Positions 46,601 through 61,600 are shown, numbered from the stretch's first letter. The stretch: 64,000 nucleotides of DNA from Carettochelys insculpta (GCF_033958435.1 NC_134160.1:11767001-11831000), one strand, 5' to 3'. The notes: generated by a model from the sequence alone, not told the origin. Translations and numbers: made by a program.

Positions 46601-49600
46601 AGCTTAGAGAGACGCCCCTCAGGGAGGGTCTAGTCAGTGCAGGGCCCTGCCATGACTGGACTCAATGACCTCTTGAGGTCCTCTCCAGCTCTAGTGTTCT
46701 GTGATTCTAAGGTTCAGGCCCCTACAGGGCTCAAGCAGATTCAATTGCAGGTGCACCTATAAGCATGGGAGCACAGAGCTCACAGCAACAAACATCTCCA
46801 GGACCCAGCTGCTCCGGACAGAAGAGCCCTGGGGCGGGGCAGGTCTTTGCAGAGGGGCCCCGCCAGGCACGCATCTCCCCACCCCCACTCCCACCCACTC
46901 AACACCACTTACTCCTGGGGCTGGGGATTCGAGTGACCGTCCTGCCCTTCCCCTTGGGCGTCCGGAACTCTGGGGTGCCTGGCTGGCTGGTCCCTTCCAG
47001 ATCCAGCTTCCTTTTGGCCTGACGAGCAAGAGAGAGAATTCCGGTTAGGCAAGAGAGCGACCGCTCGCAAACAGCAACACCCGACCTAGGCCTGGGGATG
47101 GCCACGACCCCAGTCTGCCCTCAGGAAGTCCACTGTGGTCCCGTCAATCACCCTGGGGTCGCCCGGATCCCTTCTCGCCTTGCAATTTCTGACGATCAGC
47201 GCTCTGGGGCAGGGGGACTTTGCCAGCTCCTGGCAGCTGCTTTTCCCCTCCCAGCAGGAACTCCAGCATGGCCCAGCCTCTCTGCAGAAGGCACAGGATA
47301 AGCAGCAGGGGCCCGATCATGCCAGGTCACTGGCCCCTGGGAATGGGGAGCTGGAGCTGCCTTTGAGGCCATATCACTGGGGCTTTAAGCCAGCTGCTGG
47401 CATGGAAGACCGGATGGACATGTGCTCCTTGGAAGGAGAAGCCCAGCCTTGCCTCACCTCCCTCCACACCCAGCAGTGATGGGGACTGCTAGAACAGACT
47501 CTTTCCACACAACAGAATCCAGCCCTGTGCTGGGCCAGTGCCAGGAACGGGAGAGAAGCTTGTACTCTAATGTTCTTCTGGCTGTGCCCTGCCCACCCTT
47601 AACCCAATTCCAGCTCTGCTCAGCCCCAGCAACAATCCTCCCGCACTCCCCTCCAGGAGCCAGCAGCTCATCCCCAACCTCAGAGAACCTGGTACAAACC
47701 CAGCACACACAGCCCTCCGGGAGCAGCTGCAAGGCGTTCCCATGGATGGCTGCTCTGTGGATGTGGAGCATTCGCAGCTGAGTGCTGGTCCCACACGTTG
47801 AAGCCCAGGGGCCCCTATCACTGAGCTGCCATCACGAGCAGGCCCACCGCGGGCAGAGAACTGGTGAGGCCCAGTCTCCCGCCAACCCCCACGAGACGCT
47901 GCCTCCGGGGCACGGTGTGCACCGCTCTGGGCTTTCCCTGGCACCGAGTGCACTAGCAGAGAGCCCAGCCACAGGAAAGTGCTTGCGTGAGATGTGTCCG
48001 GTTACGACAGCAGATTCTGGGAACTGGGTGCCGCTCAGCCCTGGCTGGGGGCCCAAGGGATCGGCCTGGGGCATCGCCTTGTGCCAGGGGAGCTCGGGCA
48101 GCCTTAGAAGGGGGCCCACCCTGACCCCTTTCAATTGCCCACCATCAGGGTGAAGGACCCCAGCAGGCTGGGAAGGAAAGCGGCACGTGGCCAGGCAGGG
48201 CGGTCGGCTCCCAGCAGCTGCCAGATCGTTTCCTGCCCACTTCCTGAGCGGCACCGGAGGCTGGCCCGGGTCCTGCTGCCCGTCCCTCAAGTGCTTCCCT
48301 TTTGGCACTGACTCCTCCAGGCAGGGCTGTGGCCCTGGGAGCCGTACGACCGGGCACTGCGCCAAGGAGAGAGCAGGAATGTGGGGGCAGGGCAGCTCTG
48401 TCACCCGGCCGGCCAGAGAGCAGCTGGCACAGTCAGTGCCCAGGCAAGGCAGAGAGGCAAGGTTAGCGCTTGCCAGGAGCCTGACACAGCATGATCAGCG
48501 CAGCCGGCAGCATTAGGGGCAGGGCTCCCATGCTGCCAGCTGGCGAGTGCACCCGCCGCTGTGATCTGCCGCCCAGGCCTTGGCGCGCTCAGGCTGGCCC
48601 CTGCAGGGATGCTACAACACACCGGGTGCTCCTGTGACTATGCAGCTCCCCAGGCATTGCCAGGAGCCCTGATCTCTGAGACCCACTTGCCATCCCAAAG
48701 CCTCTAGTGCCCTGGGCTAGCCAGGCGCAACTCAACTGCAACAGCCTGGCTGTGTCTCCTCGGTGGGGGAGGCTGCTTCCAGAGCCGGCTGAGAAACGCC
48801 TTGCCCGACATCATGCCATTGCAGCTGTCGTATCTGGAACCACACACCAGCTCCGCTTCTTCATGACAGCCTGCCCAGCGAGGACGGCCACAGAGAAGTA
48901 AGGGGGGAGGGACAGCTCAGTGGTTGAGCACTGGCCTGCTAAACCCAGGGTTGTGAGCCCAATCCTTGGCGGAGGTGGCATTTAGGGCCCTGAGGCAAAA
49001 AAAAAAATAGGAGGATGGTGCTTGGTCCTCCCAAGAGGGCAGGGGACTGAACTCCGTGACCTCCTGAGGTCCCTTCCAGCTCTGAGATGTGCACCTCCAT
49101 ATACGTATGTAAGAGTAAAAAGCAAGAGGTGTAACACCCTGCCCTATCCTCCGCCCATCAGCCCCCAAAACACACACTCCTCTCCCCGGCTCCATCAGCG
49201 ATCACACACAGGGGCCATCGGTGAAATCCCAGCTTTGAGCAGGCTCTGCTGGGTGATTTTCTAGCAGCTGTTTGCAGCATCCTCCCCACATGCCTCCTCT
49301 TTTCCTCTCCCTCAAAAAACTCTGTAGAGAGAAACAGCCGGAGACAGCCCAAAGGAGGGTGTCTGAATTTGGATGGTGACTGGCCCTAGGCTCAGGGTGA
49401 GCGTTAACGCTGGGTTGGCTCACGCCTCCCCATCAGCAAGGTGGGTCCACCTGACCCAAGAGGGCAGAGACAGCTCAGTGCTAGTTTTGGATCAGCAGTG
49501 AAAATACCCAGCTGAGGACACCGGAGATTCAGCCCAGCTCCAATGGATCTTAAACCCCTGCCATCCCCAGCATCTGAGAAGGGCGTGGGGACACTGCTCA

Positions 49601-52600
49601 GGGGCCTGGAGCCGCAGAGAAGAGGCTTGGAAGGGCAGGATGGTGTGAAGGGCTCAGCTGTCACCAGACAAGGGAAGGAAACAGAGCTGAGCAGCAGGAG
49701 GAACAGTGCCCAGACTCTGCTGGACTGAGCTCCCACCAGGCGACAAACCCCTGAGCAGGTCCCAGTCCCCACACACAGCAGTTAGGCTATTAACAGACCC
49801 ACCCCGGGGCACACTGTGGCGGCTGATCAGAAAGGCCTGGGAATGGAGGCAGGCCAGCACCGGAAGCTGGCCCCAGTCCTCACCCTCCGCACGCCTGTCC
49901 CCTCTTTTCTGCAGGAGTCTCTTCCACCCCACTGTCCCAGCTCTAATTCTCCAAGCACCTTCTCAGCAGGCACTGTGGCTTGGTAGGAGAAAGCATCTGC
50001 CTGGTAAGCAGGAGACCCTGGGTTTGCTTCCCAGTGGAGCCTGGCTGTTTGGCTTCACGGGCAGCTGGTGTTGGCCCCTTGCAGAAGAGGGGATGCATTT
50101 TAGTCTTGCATTAAGCACTGTGACTAACAGCTACCCCAGCTGGCCGGCCGTTCATCCTCTCCCTGGGGGGTGGTGCAGGTGCAGCGTTCCAGCAGGGTGG
50201 GTAGGGACGGTTCTACTGGAGAATCAAAGAAACAGCTCTGATAGCCGGGGAGGATGTACGGGGCAGTCCCCAGTTCCTGTGGACACAGGCCCCGGTCTCA
50301 TGCTGACCCTGCCTCCCGCACAGCCGACAAGCCCCTGGCAGCCCAATGGTTAAACCTAAGCACATGGGAAACACCTGCCAAAGTAATCGTACCACAAGCG
50401 CATCTGTTGCTCCGGTTTAAGCCCTGAAAGCCGAGACAGCAGTGTGGGGGAGGGGTCAGCTTGGTGCCTTCCCCTTCCCTCCCTCCCCCCTGCCCACAGA
50501 GCATCTGTTGGCAACAAATTCGCTAGAGCGGGCCAGCAACAGGTGGCTGTGACAGTGCATGGCTGGTGCGGCCAGGCAGGGGCTCAGTGGCCAGCCCAGC
50601 AGCCCCCATGCCAAGGCACCAGCTGCAGGGAGGGGCTGATGCTTAGTTCTCCATGGCAGCAGCAGCAAGTGAGGGGGGCTGCAGCCCTCCCCCCCACACA
50701 GCTCCCACCCAAAACTCTCAGGTTGCTAAAGTGCCAACCTCCTTGCCTAGAGACACCCATCCTCCCCACCGCTAAGGGCACCAAACGGGACACTGCCTCA
50801 TCCCCCTCCCACCCCAACCAACCTGGACAACTGGGAGAGGGGAGGGCACATTCTCCTCCCTGGCTAGCACCTTGCATGGCTCATCAACAGCTCTGGGAGC
50901 AACTTACAAAGGACGCTATCACGGGCACCATTTTACAGGTGGGGAAACTGAGGCACCGAGCAGGAAAAGTGACTTACCCAAGCTCACCCCAGCGACAGAG
51001 CTGGGAATAGACCCAAGGACTCCCCGGAGCCAGCCTGGGTTCTAACCCCTAGGCCACACTGTCACAAGCTTCACAAATGATGTGAGGGGAGAAGGAACTC
51101 AGAATCCACTTCTGCTCCCTGGGGTGCTGCCCTGGACCCCCCATGCTGTGGGCCAAGCCCATTACTGGCTGCGCGCCTGCATGCTCCCCTGACTGGAGCC
51201 CCCGTGAAGCAGCTCAGCGCTAAAGCAGACAAAGAGCTCCTGAGAACAGAGTACCAGCCCCGTCAAGGGCATGAGGGAGGGAGAAGGGACCCTTCTCAAG
51301 ACACACCAGCCCCACACCCTGGTTACTAGCTACATCTTGAGAGATGGGGGCTGGTTGAGACATGGAAAAGGGACACACAGGACAGTCTCGCTGCTGCTGA
51401 AGTGGTCTGGGGGATGCAGCAGGGGGCGCATCCCTGTACCTCCCTTGCACTGTTGGGGGGCAGTGCTACATCCCTTAGCTGAGGAACTTGATGCTAACAA
51501 AGATCTTCCCACCAGGGCCCAAATCCACACTCCAGGAATGACGTTCCCCCTCCTGCGACACCCCCGTGCTCTGCTGCCTGACCAGCCCTGTTACACCGCT
51601 GTCATGTCCCACCCCAGAAGTGGCTGCATTTCAGCACTGGCTGAAGCTCTCTCCAGCGGAGACCACAACGCACAGAGCTTTTGGGGACCTGCCAGTCCAA
51701 GGCTGCAACCCGAGGGGGAGATATTACAGCTCCCAGTGCCTCAAAGGCTTCAGAGAGCAAGTGCTGCAGTCCAGGAAGAACAGGAGCCCAGCAGGGAGAT
51801 CTCAGGCAGAGAGAGAATTTCTCTGCTGATGCGGCAGGTCCCAGGGTCCTTAATGCAACTTCCCAGGTCACTGGGTCAGGCGCGCTGCCCTGCCGTGCTA
51901 AGCGCGAGCATGTGGGGCGTGGAGTGTCTCTCAGGATGGTAGGGAACCGGGGAGAGGAGACGGATTTGCTGCCCCATGTTTGGCGGCAGGGGGCCAGAGA
52001 GTGGAGTTTAAGCACCTCCCATTGGAGTGGGGAGATGAGCCCTCCTTGCCTTGCACTGGGATGGAGTCATCCCCTGCCACCCCTAGGCCAAGCAGTGGCC
52101 CCGGTGTTTTAATGGATGGCAGGAATGGACAAAAGGAAGCCCAGGGCGGGTCTCAGCCCTGCTGCTGGCCAGGCCCAGAGCTGGCAGTCTCTCCTCTCCA
52201 GCAGGAGCTGGATTAACCATACAACAGCTGGCCAGAGAAGCCACAGCACAGAGCTCATTCTACTACACAGCCTGGGCAGAGCCCAAGGGAGGGGTGCACG
52301 GACAGCTGCCAGGCTGGGGCTGTGGGACAGAGGGGCGAGCAGCAGGGTGGACACTGGAATAGTCAAACACGATGGGAAAGCCAATTCTGATTGCCGAGAA
52401 AGGCCGAGAGCCCCACTGTGCCGTGCAGGACATCAGCCTCCCGCAGCCCTGGATGCTGCATCTGCTCAGCCTCCTGACTTCTGGGCCAGAGGAATTTGTT
52501 GGGGGTGGGAATGCAGAGGATGACTGGGGAGACCTCCTCGCCCCAGCTATATGTTGCTGCGGAGGGGTAATTAATAGGGCTGTCAATTACAGCAGAATAG

Positions 52601-55600
52601 TATTAACGCAATTAAAAAATTAGTGTGTTAATTGCAGGCATTAATTGACAACTGGGGGCTGATGGGGGGGAAGCCGGCCCTCCAGGCCAGTGACCTGCGG
52701 GGCATTGCCTCCAACCCAGCCTGGCTGCACCCCAGCTGGGCTGCCAGCTGGTTGTCCTACTGCCCCGGCTCTCTGGTATGTGTGTGCACGTGTCTGTGTG
52801 AGTCTATTTTGCTATGCCCTATAAAAGTATGTGTATCTGCATTGTTGTTACACACTGTGTGCATGTGTTTGTGCTGCTATACATGGTGCATGTGCATGTG
52901 GGTTTGTGTTTCTACACACAGTGTTTTCTGTGTATTTGTGTTGCAGATCGTATTCCTGTTATTGTTCAACAGTATGATTTATCACGATTGTTTTTTTAAT
53001 CTCTTGACAGACCTAGCAACTAATAAGGCCTGGTTCCTCTGTTGCTCTCCAAGTGCTTTACAAAAGGAGGGCAGTGTCACTGTTCCCATTTTATCAATGG
53101 GTAAACTGAGGCACAGGGCAGTGCTGGGCCTTGCCCAAGGTCCCCCAGCAGGCAGAGTTGGGCAACAGAGCCAGGCCCTGGGAGCTCCAGGCCACCCTGT
53201 TCTACAGAGAAACTCACCTAGGAAGCCAGCATCCTTCACCTCCTCTCTGCTTGGCTGCTCCTTGCCTGCTTCCCCTCCACCCGCCTGGGAACCTCCCAGC
53301 CTGGCTGAAGACTGCTGCAAGGATGGGATGCAGGGGGCAGAAGCCTGCCAGGTTGTGCTGCCTCACCCAGACCCAGCCCTGGCTCCAGAAGCAAGAGGGA
53401 AAGGAGTTGGGGAAAACACCCAATAAGAGAGATTCTGCACCCGCTGCAGCCCAGCCCCTTTGCCCTGTATTGCTGGGGGCACTTCATCTCAGCAGCACCG
53501 GGCTGGGTAGGCCAGGCCCGTCCGGGCAGCTCCAAGGGCTGCCCTCACCCCACACCCTTGCACCACAGGGCGTGGGAACCCGGCCTCTGGGTTATCACAG
53601 ACTCTCACAGCCCCAAGCTCCCCAGCATACGCCCTGCACACACCAGGGCGGGTACACTGGCAGCATGCCCAGGCACAAGGAGCCAGGGAAGGCTGACTTA
53701 CCTCTTCCGAACCCTGGAAAGGTGGGGAAGGTTCCCTCCCGCCCCCGCCCCACCAGTCCTGGATGGGCCAGCAGCCCTGACAGGCAGCTGCCACCCGCAG
53801 AGCCACGTCGGTGGCCTTGCAGAGCTCTTTCCTCCAGGGGGAAAAGCAGCAGCTGCCGCTGAGCTCACAGTGGAGGTAACCTGAAGTGAAAGAGCTGTAG
53901 CAAAATGAAGGACAAGCCAAATGCACCTGGGGCAGAGATAAGAGGCGGGGTCAGATCCTGAACCCTCCCTGCCCAGGGAAGGAGGCTGCCCACACCGGAA
54001 GGGCCACAGGAGGCCAAAGAGCAGCCGCACTGCCAGGCGACCCCAGCAGCAGGGCCACAGTAGCAATAGGCTGTCAGTGACCAAGTGCTGGCATCAAGCC
54101 CCGCTGGCTGTGGCAGACAGGTGCAGCTGGCTCCGCAACAGCAGGACGTGCTGCAGTTCACTGCCAGGTCTCTGGTTTGGGCGCTGCAGGCTTCTGGCCA
54201 CCAGGCCCTGTTCCCCGAGGCTGGGCCCGGCAGGCTCTGCACAGAACAGGCAGGGCACAGCTGATAGGTCAGCTTGGATGCTGGACTGACAGGTGGTAGG
54301 AACCTCCTTCCTGGCTGGAACCCAATCCCACAGGTGCCTCAGAGCTACTCCTGGGGCAGCAACTGATCAGCATGTGTGACTCCAACGCACTGCTCTGGCC
54401 CGGCTCCAGGTGCCAAGGGATGCTGACTTCATCTCCCTCCCCAGCCAGGTGGGGACAGGGGTTCAGGCTGCACTGAAAGGTTGCCCAGAACTCTAGCCCA
54501 GCACCAGACCTGTGGCAGCCGTGGGCGAAGAGGGTTGGCTGACAATCCTGGGCTACAGTAGCACTAGGGATGTCCCAGCCCCCTGCCTGTCCCCCGTGCA
54601 GACCCTGCCTCCTTCACCACTCCCCAGCAGAGCCACACCTTCGCCTGGTCCTGCCCTGCCTCTGAGTCACAGGCATCCTGGAACAGAACAGCCAGAGCCT
54701 CTCCTGGAGCAGTGCTTGACAGCCAGGCACTAGATGCAGCTGTGGGGTGAGTAGTCTGCAGAGCAACACCAAAGCTGGGAGCGTTACACTCCCCACCCCA
54801 TCAACGGGCAGAACCCAGCTCAGACCTAAGGGATGGGGCTCAGAATTCCCCCTCCATGCAACAAACAAAAAAAAAAAAGGTCCCAGGAAACATTCCCCTA
54901 GGTACTCCCAGCAGGCCAGTTCCATGCCCTGTGGCTGAGCGAGGCAAGAAGCGGGGGTTCCACCACCCCTACTAGCTGGGTGGGATAGAAATGCCCTGGT
55001 AGGACACAGGCCAGTAAGTCTGAAGCCACATTAGCCGGCTGTGGTCCAGCCCCACAAGCTAACAGTGATGCCAAGCCTTCCCTTAAAGAACCCAGGGCCA
55101 AAGCCCCAGTGACAGACTGACCCACCCAACCCTAACCACACCACAAGGCTGCAGTGCCCTGGGCCAGGGAGAACCTGGCATTAGAGCCTCCCCTGCCGTC
55201 CAGCAGCATCAGCCCCAGGACACAGACATGCCAGTGCCGCATAAGATTAAAGGAGGCCAACGAGAGGGGTCTTCAGCCAGAGCAGGTGCACTGAGCCAAG
55301 GGAAGCCGGACGGGAAGGAACAGAGCCCTGGCCGGCTTTTCCTTTTGTATAAGTCTAGTCCAGGCAGTCAGGGCTTTCCCCCTTGGCCTTTGAGCTTGAC
55401 TTTGCAAAAAGAGGATTTGCAAAAGTAGATCAGACCACTGGTCTTCTGGTCTGGTCTCCTGACTCCACCAGCAACAGGCCCCACAGAGAAGGACAGGACA
55501 GGACAGGACTGACCCCGCCACCAGGCTTGTGCCCTGCTGGATACATAGTGGGGAGGGGGAATGATTTCCTGAGCCCTCCAGCCACCAATTTACACCCTGA

Positions 55601-58600
55601 AGCATGAGTCTGCAATGTGCTTCTCCTGGGGCCTGCACAGCTGTAGGACTCTTGCCCATGGGACTGGACAGCCCTAAAACTCCTGCTACAATACTGGATT
55701 TCAAAGCTTCCTGATGCAGGGAGTTCCACAAGTCAGCCACATGCGGCGTGTGGCATGGCTGTGTATGTGAGGTGATGTGCAAATCTCAAGACACAGCCTG
55801 TCTGATTGCACGCCTTCTGTGGGGCTGTACTGACCCACCCAAAGCCCCCCAGGGGACCCAACCATGTCAGCGGCGGGAGTAAAAGCAATGGGAAGGGAAC
55901 CTCCTTCCCCACTCCTAACTCAGTTTATGAAGTCATGGCCATGATAGCCTGGCAAGCAAAAGCAGCTCCTCACAATGCACTGAGCACAGCAGCACTAGTG
56001 AAACCAGAGGCGTGACTGCAACACACACAGGAGACCCTCCAGCTCCCACACAACAGCCTGGCTCCAGTACCCAGCAGATCTCAAAGCACTTTATGGACGT
56101 AACATAATTAAGCATTTTAAAGATGGCAAAACCAAGGACGAGCTAAAGAGACTTGCCCAGGTCACAAAGCCAGGAATAATCCCCAGGAATCCCCAGACCA
56201 CCTGTGATTTATTTGTAAGCTTTCCTCATTACCCCCTAGCGGCACCCCCCACTCCTGCTACAAGACCTAGGAGACAACCAGAAAACCACTTTAGGTAATA
56301 GTACCCAGATTACCTGCATCCTAGGTATTTATGGGTGTAGCATTGAAACAGGTCATGTTCCAATCTCTTGGCCAATTGGAGAAAGCACAATCAACCTTCA
56401 GAAGGGAATCCATAGGGCTGTGTTCCTACCAACCACCCCCGACACCCATCGTGGCAATTGCCCTTTGTACAAAAAAAAAAAAAAAAAAAGGGGTTGGTCA
56501 GCATTTCAAGTTCAAATCCAAACAGCTTCTCCTATGGACTCTGCACTCCCAGACTTGTGAATCAGCCATCTCAAAAGCAGCCTGGGTTAAGTCGCAGGAT
56601 TCAGGGAGCCAGGGAGAAATGTCAAGACAAGAATTTTAACAGAAGGGAAATTACACTGTAATTCCTGTCAGGTTGCTATAAAAAGAGCACTCGGTGCTTC
56701 CAAACGTATACGAATCCTCTTATGAACACACACAGGTCTGGAAGGACACATGAAATAAGGACAACGGGCAAAAAAATAGTATGAAACAAACTCACAGAGA
56801 AGCATGGATGCATTGTTTAAGCTACATCTTTAAGAGTAGGTGCACACTCCTTCCTGCTTCCTGAAGACATTCTTAAGAGTCTTGGTGTTGAAGAGCAAAC
56901 AACTCAGAAAGGTTCCCGAGGACACTACTCAGCCTGTTTGTCCACCACATATAACTGAGCCTAAAATCTCTGAATCCACTTGCAAAGAGGGAGGGCAGAT
57001 ATTCAATTCAAAGGCAGAATGTTGCAGGAGGAGACATCCACCACAGGCTCTCCTCAAAGAGGAGAAGGTAGGGAGGTGTTACACGCATGTGACTGAGGCA
57101 GAGAGAGGTGTCTACACTTCAGGGTGGGGTTTGAGTCCCAGACCAAGAAGAAATACTTGTGCTAGCTCTGAGCAAGCTGGTGTGCTAAAACTAGTGTAGC
57201 AGCAGCAGGGGCTAGCTGCTCTGAGTGCGCACCTAGTGCCTTAGACAAGGTCATACGCCAGGCAGGTAGCTACTTGCACTGCAGCAGATACACTGTAGTC
57301 AATGGGCTCAAAATCAGCATGTCTCCTTGGTCCTTCAGCTTGATGTGAAGTCAGACCTTGAGTAATATGCCCAGAGTCACACTGGGAGCCTGGGGCAGAG
57401 CAGGGAATTGAACCCAGGTCACCAGACTTGCTGGCTAGCACCCACCCATTGTACCCACTTCCCTCCTCCTGCTGCTTAGCTGCCCCCATGAGACAAAATC
57501 CGAAGGCCAGCTGCCCAGTGTGTCAGCCTAGGATTGGCTGGAAACATGGTGAACGTGCTGGTGGAAGACCCATTCAGGATCCCCCCAGAGACTGGGAGCA
57601 CGGTGGAGAGGACTAGAGCCAGGCCTTGCAAAAGGGGGCATTTTAGCAGACACCCCTAGCAGAACTCCCGTGACAGCTGGATGGAGGGGGAAGGCAGCGC
57701 CCCACAAGGAGGGACAGAGGGGGCACATGGAATTGACATGGCAGCAAGGAATAAACCAGCGGTGTGGCTGGGTGGATTCTGCACAGCCTGACTAGGCAGC
57801 CTCAATCCCAGAGGCAGCACCTGTCTTGGAGACACTCATAGGTCAGTGGGAAGCAGAGGGAGAAAGCCCAGAAGTTCCTCCTCCTGCTTTCACAGCCAGG
57901 TGACACCTCTTTCCCTGGACGGGAGGGAGCCTGAGGGTGGGACTGCAGACAACACAGGCAGGGAGCAGAATGCTTCCTATTGCCCAATGCCCAGGAGTCA
58001 GCAACCCCCAGCACAGGTGCCAGGAGTGGCACGCAAACCGATTGCCATCCGCATACTAGGAAGGAGCCTGGCCCAGCCCCCTTCCCCAAGCAGCCAGGAG
58101 CTTGCTCAAAGCCAGGCCAGCTGTAGATTAACAAAAGCCCAGCTAATGCTCCCAACCACCACCTAACCAGTAACGCTCTGCATCTGAACTTATTTATGAA
58201 TGAAGCTGTTATAAGTGGGACTATGAGTGACTTTAAAAAAGTATCACTGGCACTGGAGCCGCACATAGAGGTCAAAAGGTCAAATTTCGGCACTCCACCT
58301 CAGGAAGGTTGCTGACCTCCTAGCTCAGACCAAGCAGCAACCCAGCCGGTGGCTGAGCCCTCGCCTGGGTGGCGGATAGCTGCAGTGAGGTTGTGACCTC
58401 AAGGAAGGAGAAAATTGGAGCAAGGGAAAAACAGCAAAGATTGGGAGAAAAGCAGGAGACCTTTAAGAACAATGATGTCCCACAACCAGGAAGGATAAAT
58501 ACACACGATAAAGAGCATCAAACCTCCTGCTCTGCCTGGATTCCGTGCTGATTCTCCTAGTGCTTCTCCTCTAACTAGAGGCACCAGCCAACAGAAAGCC

Positions 58601-61600
58601 GGCACCTTCCATACTGCCAGACAAAGGATTCCTTAGGAGGCTGCCTCCAGCTAGAAGTTCTGCAGTGCAGGGGGTGGCAGCTGATCTAGGGCCTTAGCAC
58701 TAGATCATTACAGGGCCTGATCGCTCTCTTTCACACCACTGTGACCCCCTTGCAAGGCACCTCTCTAGCTGACTAGCTAGGGCATCTTGTGAGGTTTCAG
58801 TGTGCTCCCAGCTTATTTTGATTAACAAGAGGTCATGCAATTCAGTGGTCAGAGCAGCCAGCCTTCAGGGCTCACTCCCCCCACTACTTCTGAATTACAA
58901 CATAGAATCATAGAACAGTAGAGCTGGAAGAGACCTAAAAAAGCCATCGAGTCCAGCCCCCTGCTCTAAGCAGGACCAAACCCATCAGACCAGACCAGCC
59001 AGGGCTTTGTCAAGGCGAGACTTAAACACCCCCAGGGATGGAGACCACTACTGCCCTGCGTAGACCATTCCAATGCTTCACCACCCTCCTAGTGAAGAAG
59101 TTTTTCCTAATGTTCAACCTGGACCTTCCCAACTGCAACTTGAGACCATTGTTCCGTGTTCTGCCATCCATGACCACTGTGAGCAGGTTCTCTTTAGCCT
59201 CTTTGCAACCTCCCTTCAGTAAGTTGAAGTCCCCCCTCAGTCTTCTCTTCTGCAGACTAAACAGTCCCAATTCCTTCAGCCTTTCTTCATAAGTCATATG
59301 CTCCAGCCCCATGATGTAGACGACGTCACTCATGGTCTCTGGGCCCAAGCTCCTGCCTAGGACTTACATGACCATTGTGGGCCTTCATCACTGGGAGCTG
59401 GTAAAGAACTTTCAAATCCTCAGATGAACAAGGTGGGTGCTTCTGGAAGGGAAGTGTCTCCTTTAGGCCACTGTCATTCACACCCTGTTGACCCTACACA
59501 TAGGTTGCAGGATCAGGCCCTTAAGCAGGTGGCTGTAAAACAACCTCTGCAAAGCTACAGTTGCCTTTGGCCAGGGAAGGGTTTCAGCAGCAGTATCTCT
59601 GCACCCAAGATCACTGGAGGGTACAGGAGGTATGGAGGGGATGCGTTTCACATTGGGCTCTGTGGTTAGGAGTTAAACACAGCCAGACACTCACAGCGAA
59701 GAAGAGGAGACAGGTGGAGCCCACTGGGGCCTACAGGCACAGGGTGGAGGGGTGGGCGGCTGTGCAGAGTGTAGCTCCAAATCAGAGCAGCACCCACTGC
59801 CCAGGCAGAGTTATGAATCAAGCGGAGAAAGGGAAACCGACGTGCTTGCAAGCCCACACCTGTCAGCAGCTGGGGATTCTCCCCAGTCTCTGGGAGAACA
59901 GAGACAGGCAGCAAAAGAGGGAACGGCTCCCAGGCTGCCTTGGGAGGCTGCAGTCACATGCTGGCCTGACCTGCCAATTAGCACTGCTGGCAGAGGCCTT
60001 CAACAGATGCTCAGAAGGGGCCACCGAAATGGAGGCAAAGCCGGTTAAAACTGCCTGACCTACCCAGTGTCGGAGCTGCGCTTTCACAGAGCCAGAGCCT
60101 GGTGACCCTGGCACCCACGGGATGTGAACAACAAACCAGCAGGGCTCGAGGGCCTCGGTTCCACAGACACTCAATGCCATTGACTCTTCCCAGGCCAGCC
60201 AGGGCCAAAGACAGGCAGCACCACTATGATCTGGCCCTGAGCAATGACAGCTCTGCCTCTGGAGCTTTCCCAGCTTCTGGATTACAGTGTAATCCACATA
60301 CCCCTGTATCAGCAGCGATAACGTGCTGTGTACATAGGTTCACTCATCACAGGGGGCACCAGCTCTCTAAAGTCCTACAGGCCACACTGCATCAGAGCAG
60401 TGGCCCACCGAGTCTGTTACCCTTCTCTGACAGAGGCTGATATCCCATGCCTCAAAAAAAGCAAACTGTGATCCCTTTCTGCTCCCCGTGACGAAAAACA
60501 GCTTGATTCGCTGGGTCTTATTTACAGATCCCCAGGGAGGTAATGCATGCAAGTGAGGACTTGAAGCAGGGCTCTTGGGTTCTCTTCCCGGCTTCGCTGA
60601 CTGTCCCAAACCAAACAAGTCACATCTCTTCTCTGTGTCTGTTTCTTCCTCTGTGAAATGGGTATAATATCCCTCTCCCACCCCCCACTGCAATGCCTAT
60701 GACGAATAGCGGTGAAGAACGCTAGTAATGCTGGATTTGCCCTTCAACTAGATTTTGACCCTAGTTAGCAGGGCAACAGCCAAGTCAGCCATTCCTCGGT
60801 CCTTTGCAATCCTTCTAGTGCAGCTTTCCTAAGCTCCTACCTTTCAGGACATCCCTGCTATTTAATGAGGAATCCTATTCAAATTCAGTCTCCCCATACA
60901 TACCGTACAGCTATACCCCACTACCACCCTTGGCTCGCCACCTGCGCCCACGTAGGCACAAAGTTCTGTACAGGCCTCCATCTGCCAGCTGCAGAGTGAG
61001 CCATCTGCCTAGAAGCCAACTGACCTCCAATGCAGTCAATAGAAAGACACTGACCATAGGCCAGGGCCTAAGGAACAGATGCCAAAAGGCCTACTGCAGG
61101 AAGCCATGTGATGTAGGATTCATTTCCTTAATGCAAGAGATTTTCTATGGCCTCAGGGCTGGGGTTTCTGATGGGCAGCCATAGTTCTTTGCACAAACAG
61201 AAAAGAGGAAGAGGACAGCAGCTTTTGGTGGGGTAAAGTGGAGCCAAAGGGAAGTTAAGAAATACACGAGCCCCTGGGCTGAGAGACTTATTTGTCTACT
61301 ATTAAGCCATTAACAGTATAAGGCATTTTGCATCCTAAAGATATCCTGACCCTCAATCCACTAGGTGTTTGGTTTGAATATTGTCACACTGTTGGCTCAC
61401 ACATTTCATCTGGGTTCATACTTTGCTACCTAAGATACCAGACCCGACACAATGCAGGTTTGAAAAGGCAGAAAGACAGGGGAAAGGCAGGAGGGTCAGA
61501 CACTTTACCGGCAGCCTTCCAGCCGAGGCAGATCGGATGGCTTTGATTTCAGGTCCATGAGGGGTAGCGTAGAGACAGCTGGCCCTGGGGGCAGGGGCGG

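Larger units (their letters stand above)
47019..61508 (-). other. E2F2: E2F2 intron 1
   Basis: This 14.5-kb intron separates exon 1 from exon 2 and begins GTAAAG and ends CAG. It contains a turtle SINE, a tRNA-like sequence, several MIR-like pieces, a CR1 tail, GT-rich DNA (52770-52960) and an A run (56469-56489). The rest, mainly 47100-48900, 50100-50900, 51060-52550, 53200-56050 and 59350-61500, shows no element or exon I can name. Confidence 0.85.

Noticed and set aside
47422..48404. Cluster of overlapping frames in E2F2 intron 1
   Set aside because: Both strands are open in several frames, as expected of GC-rich DNA; no family match and no splice logic.
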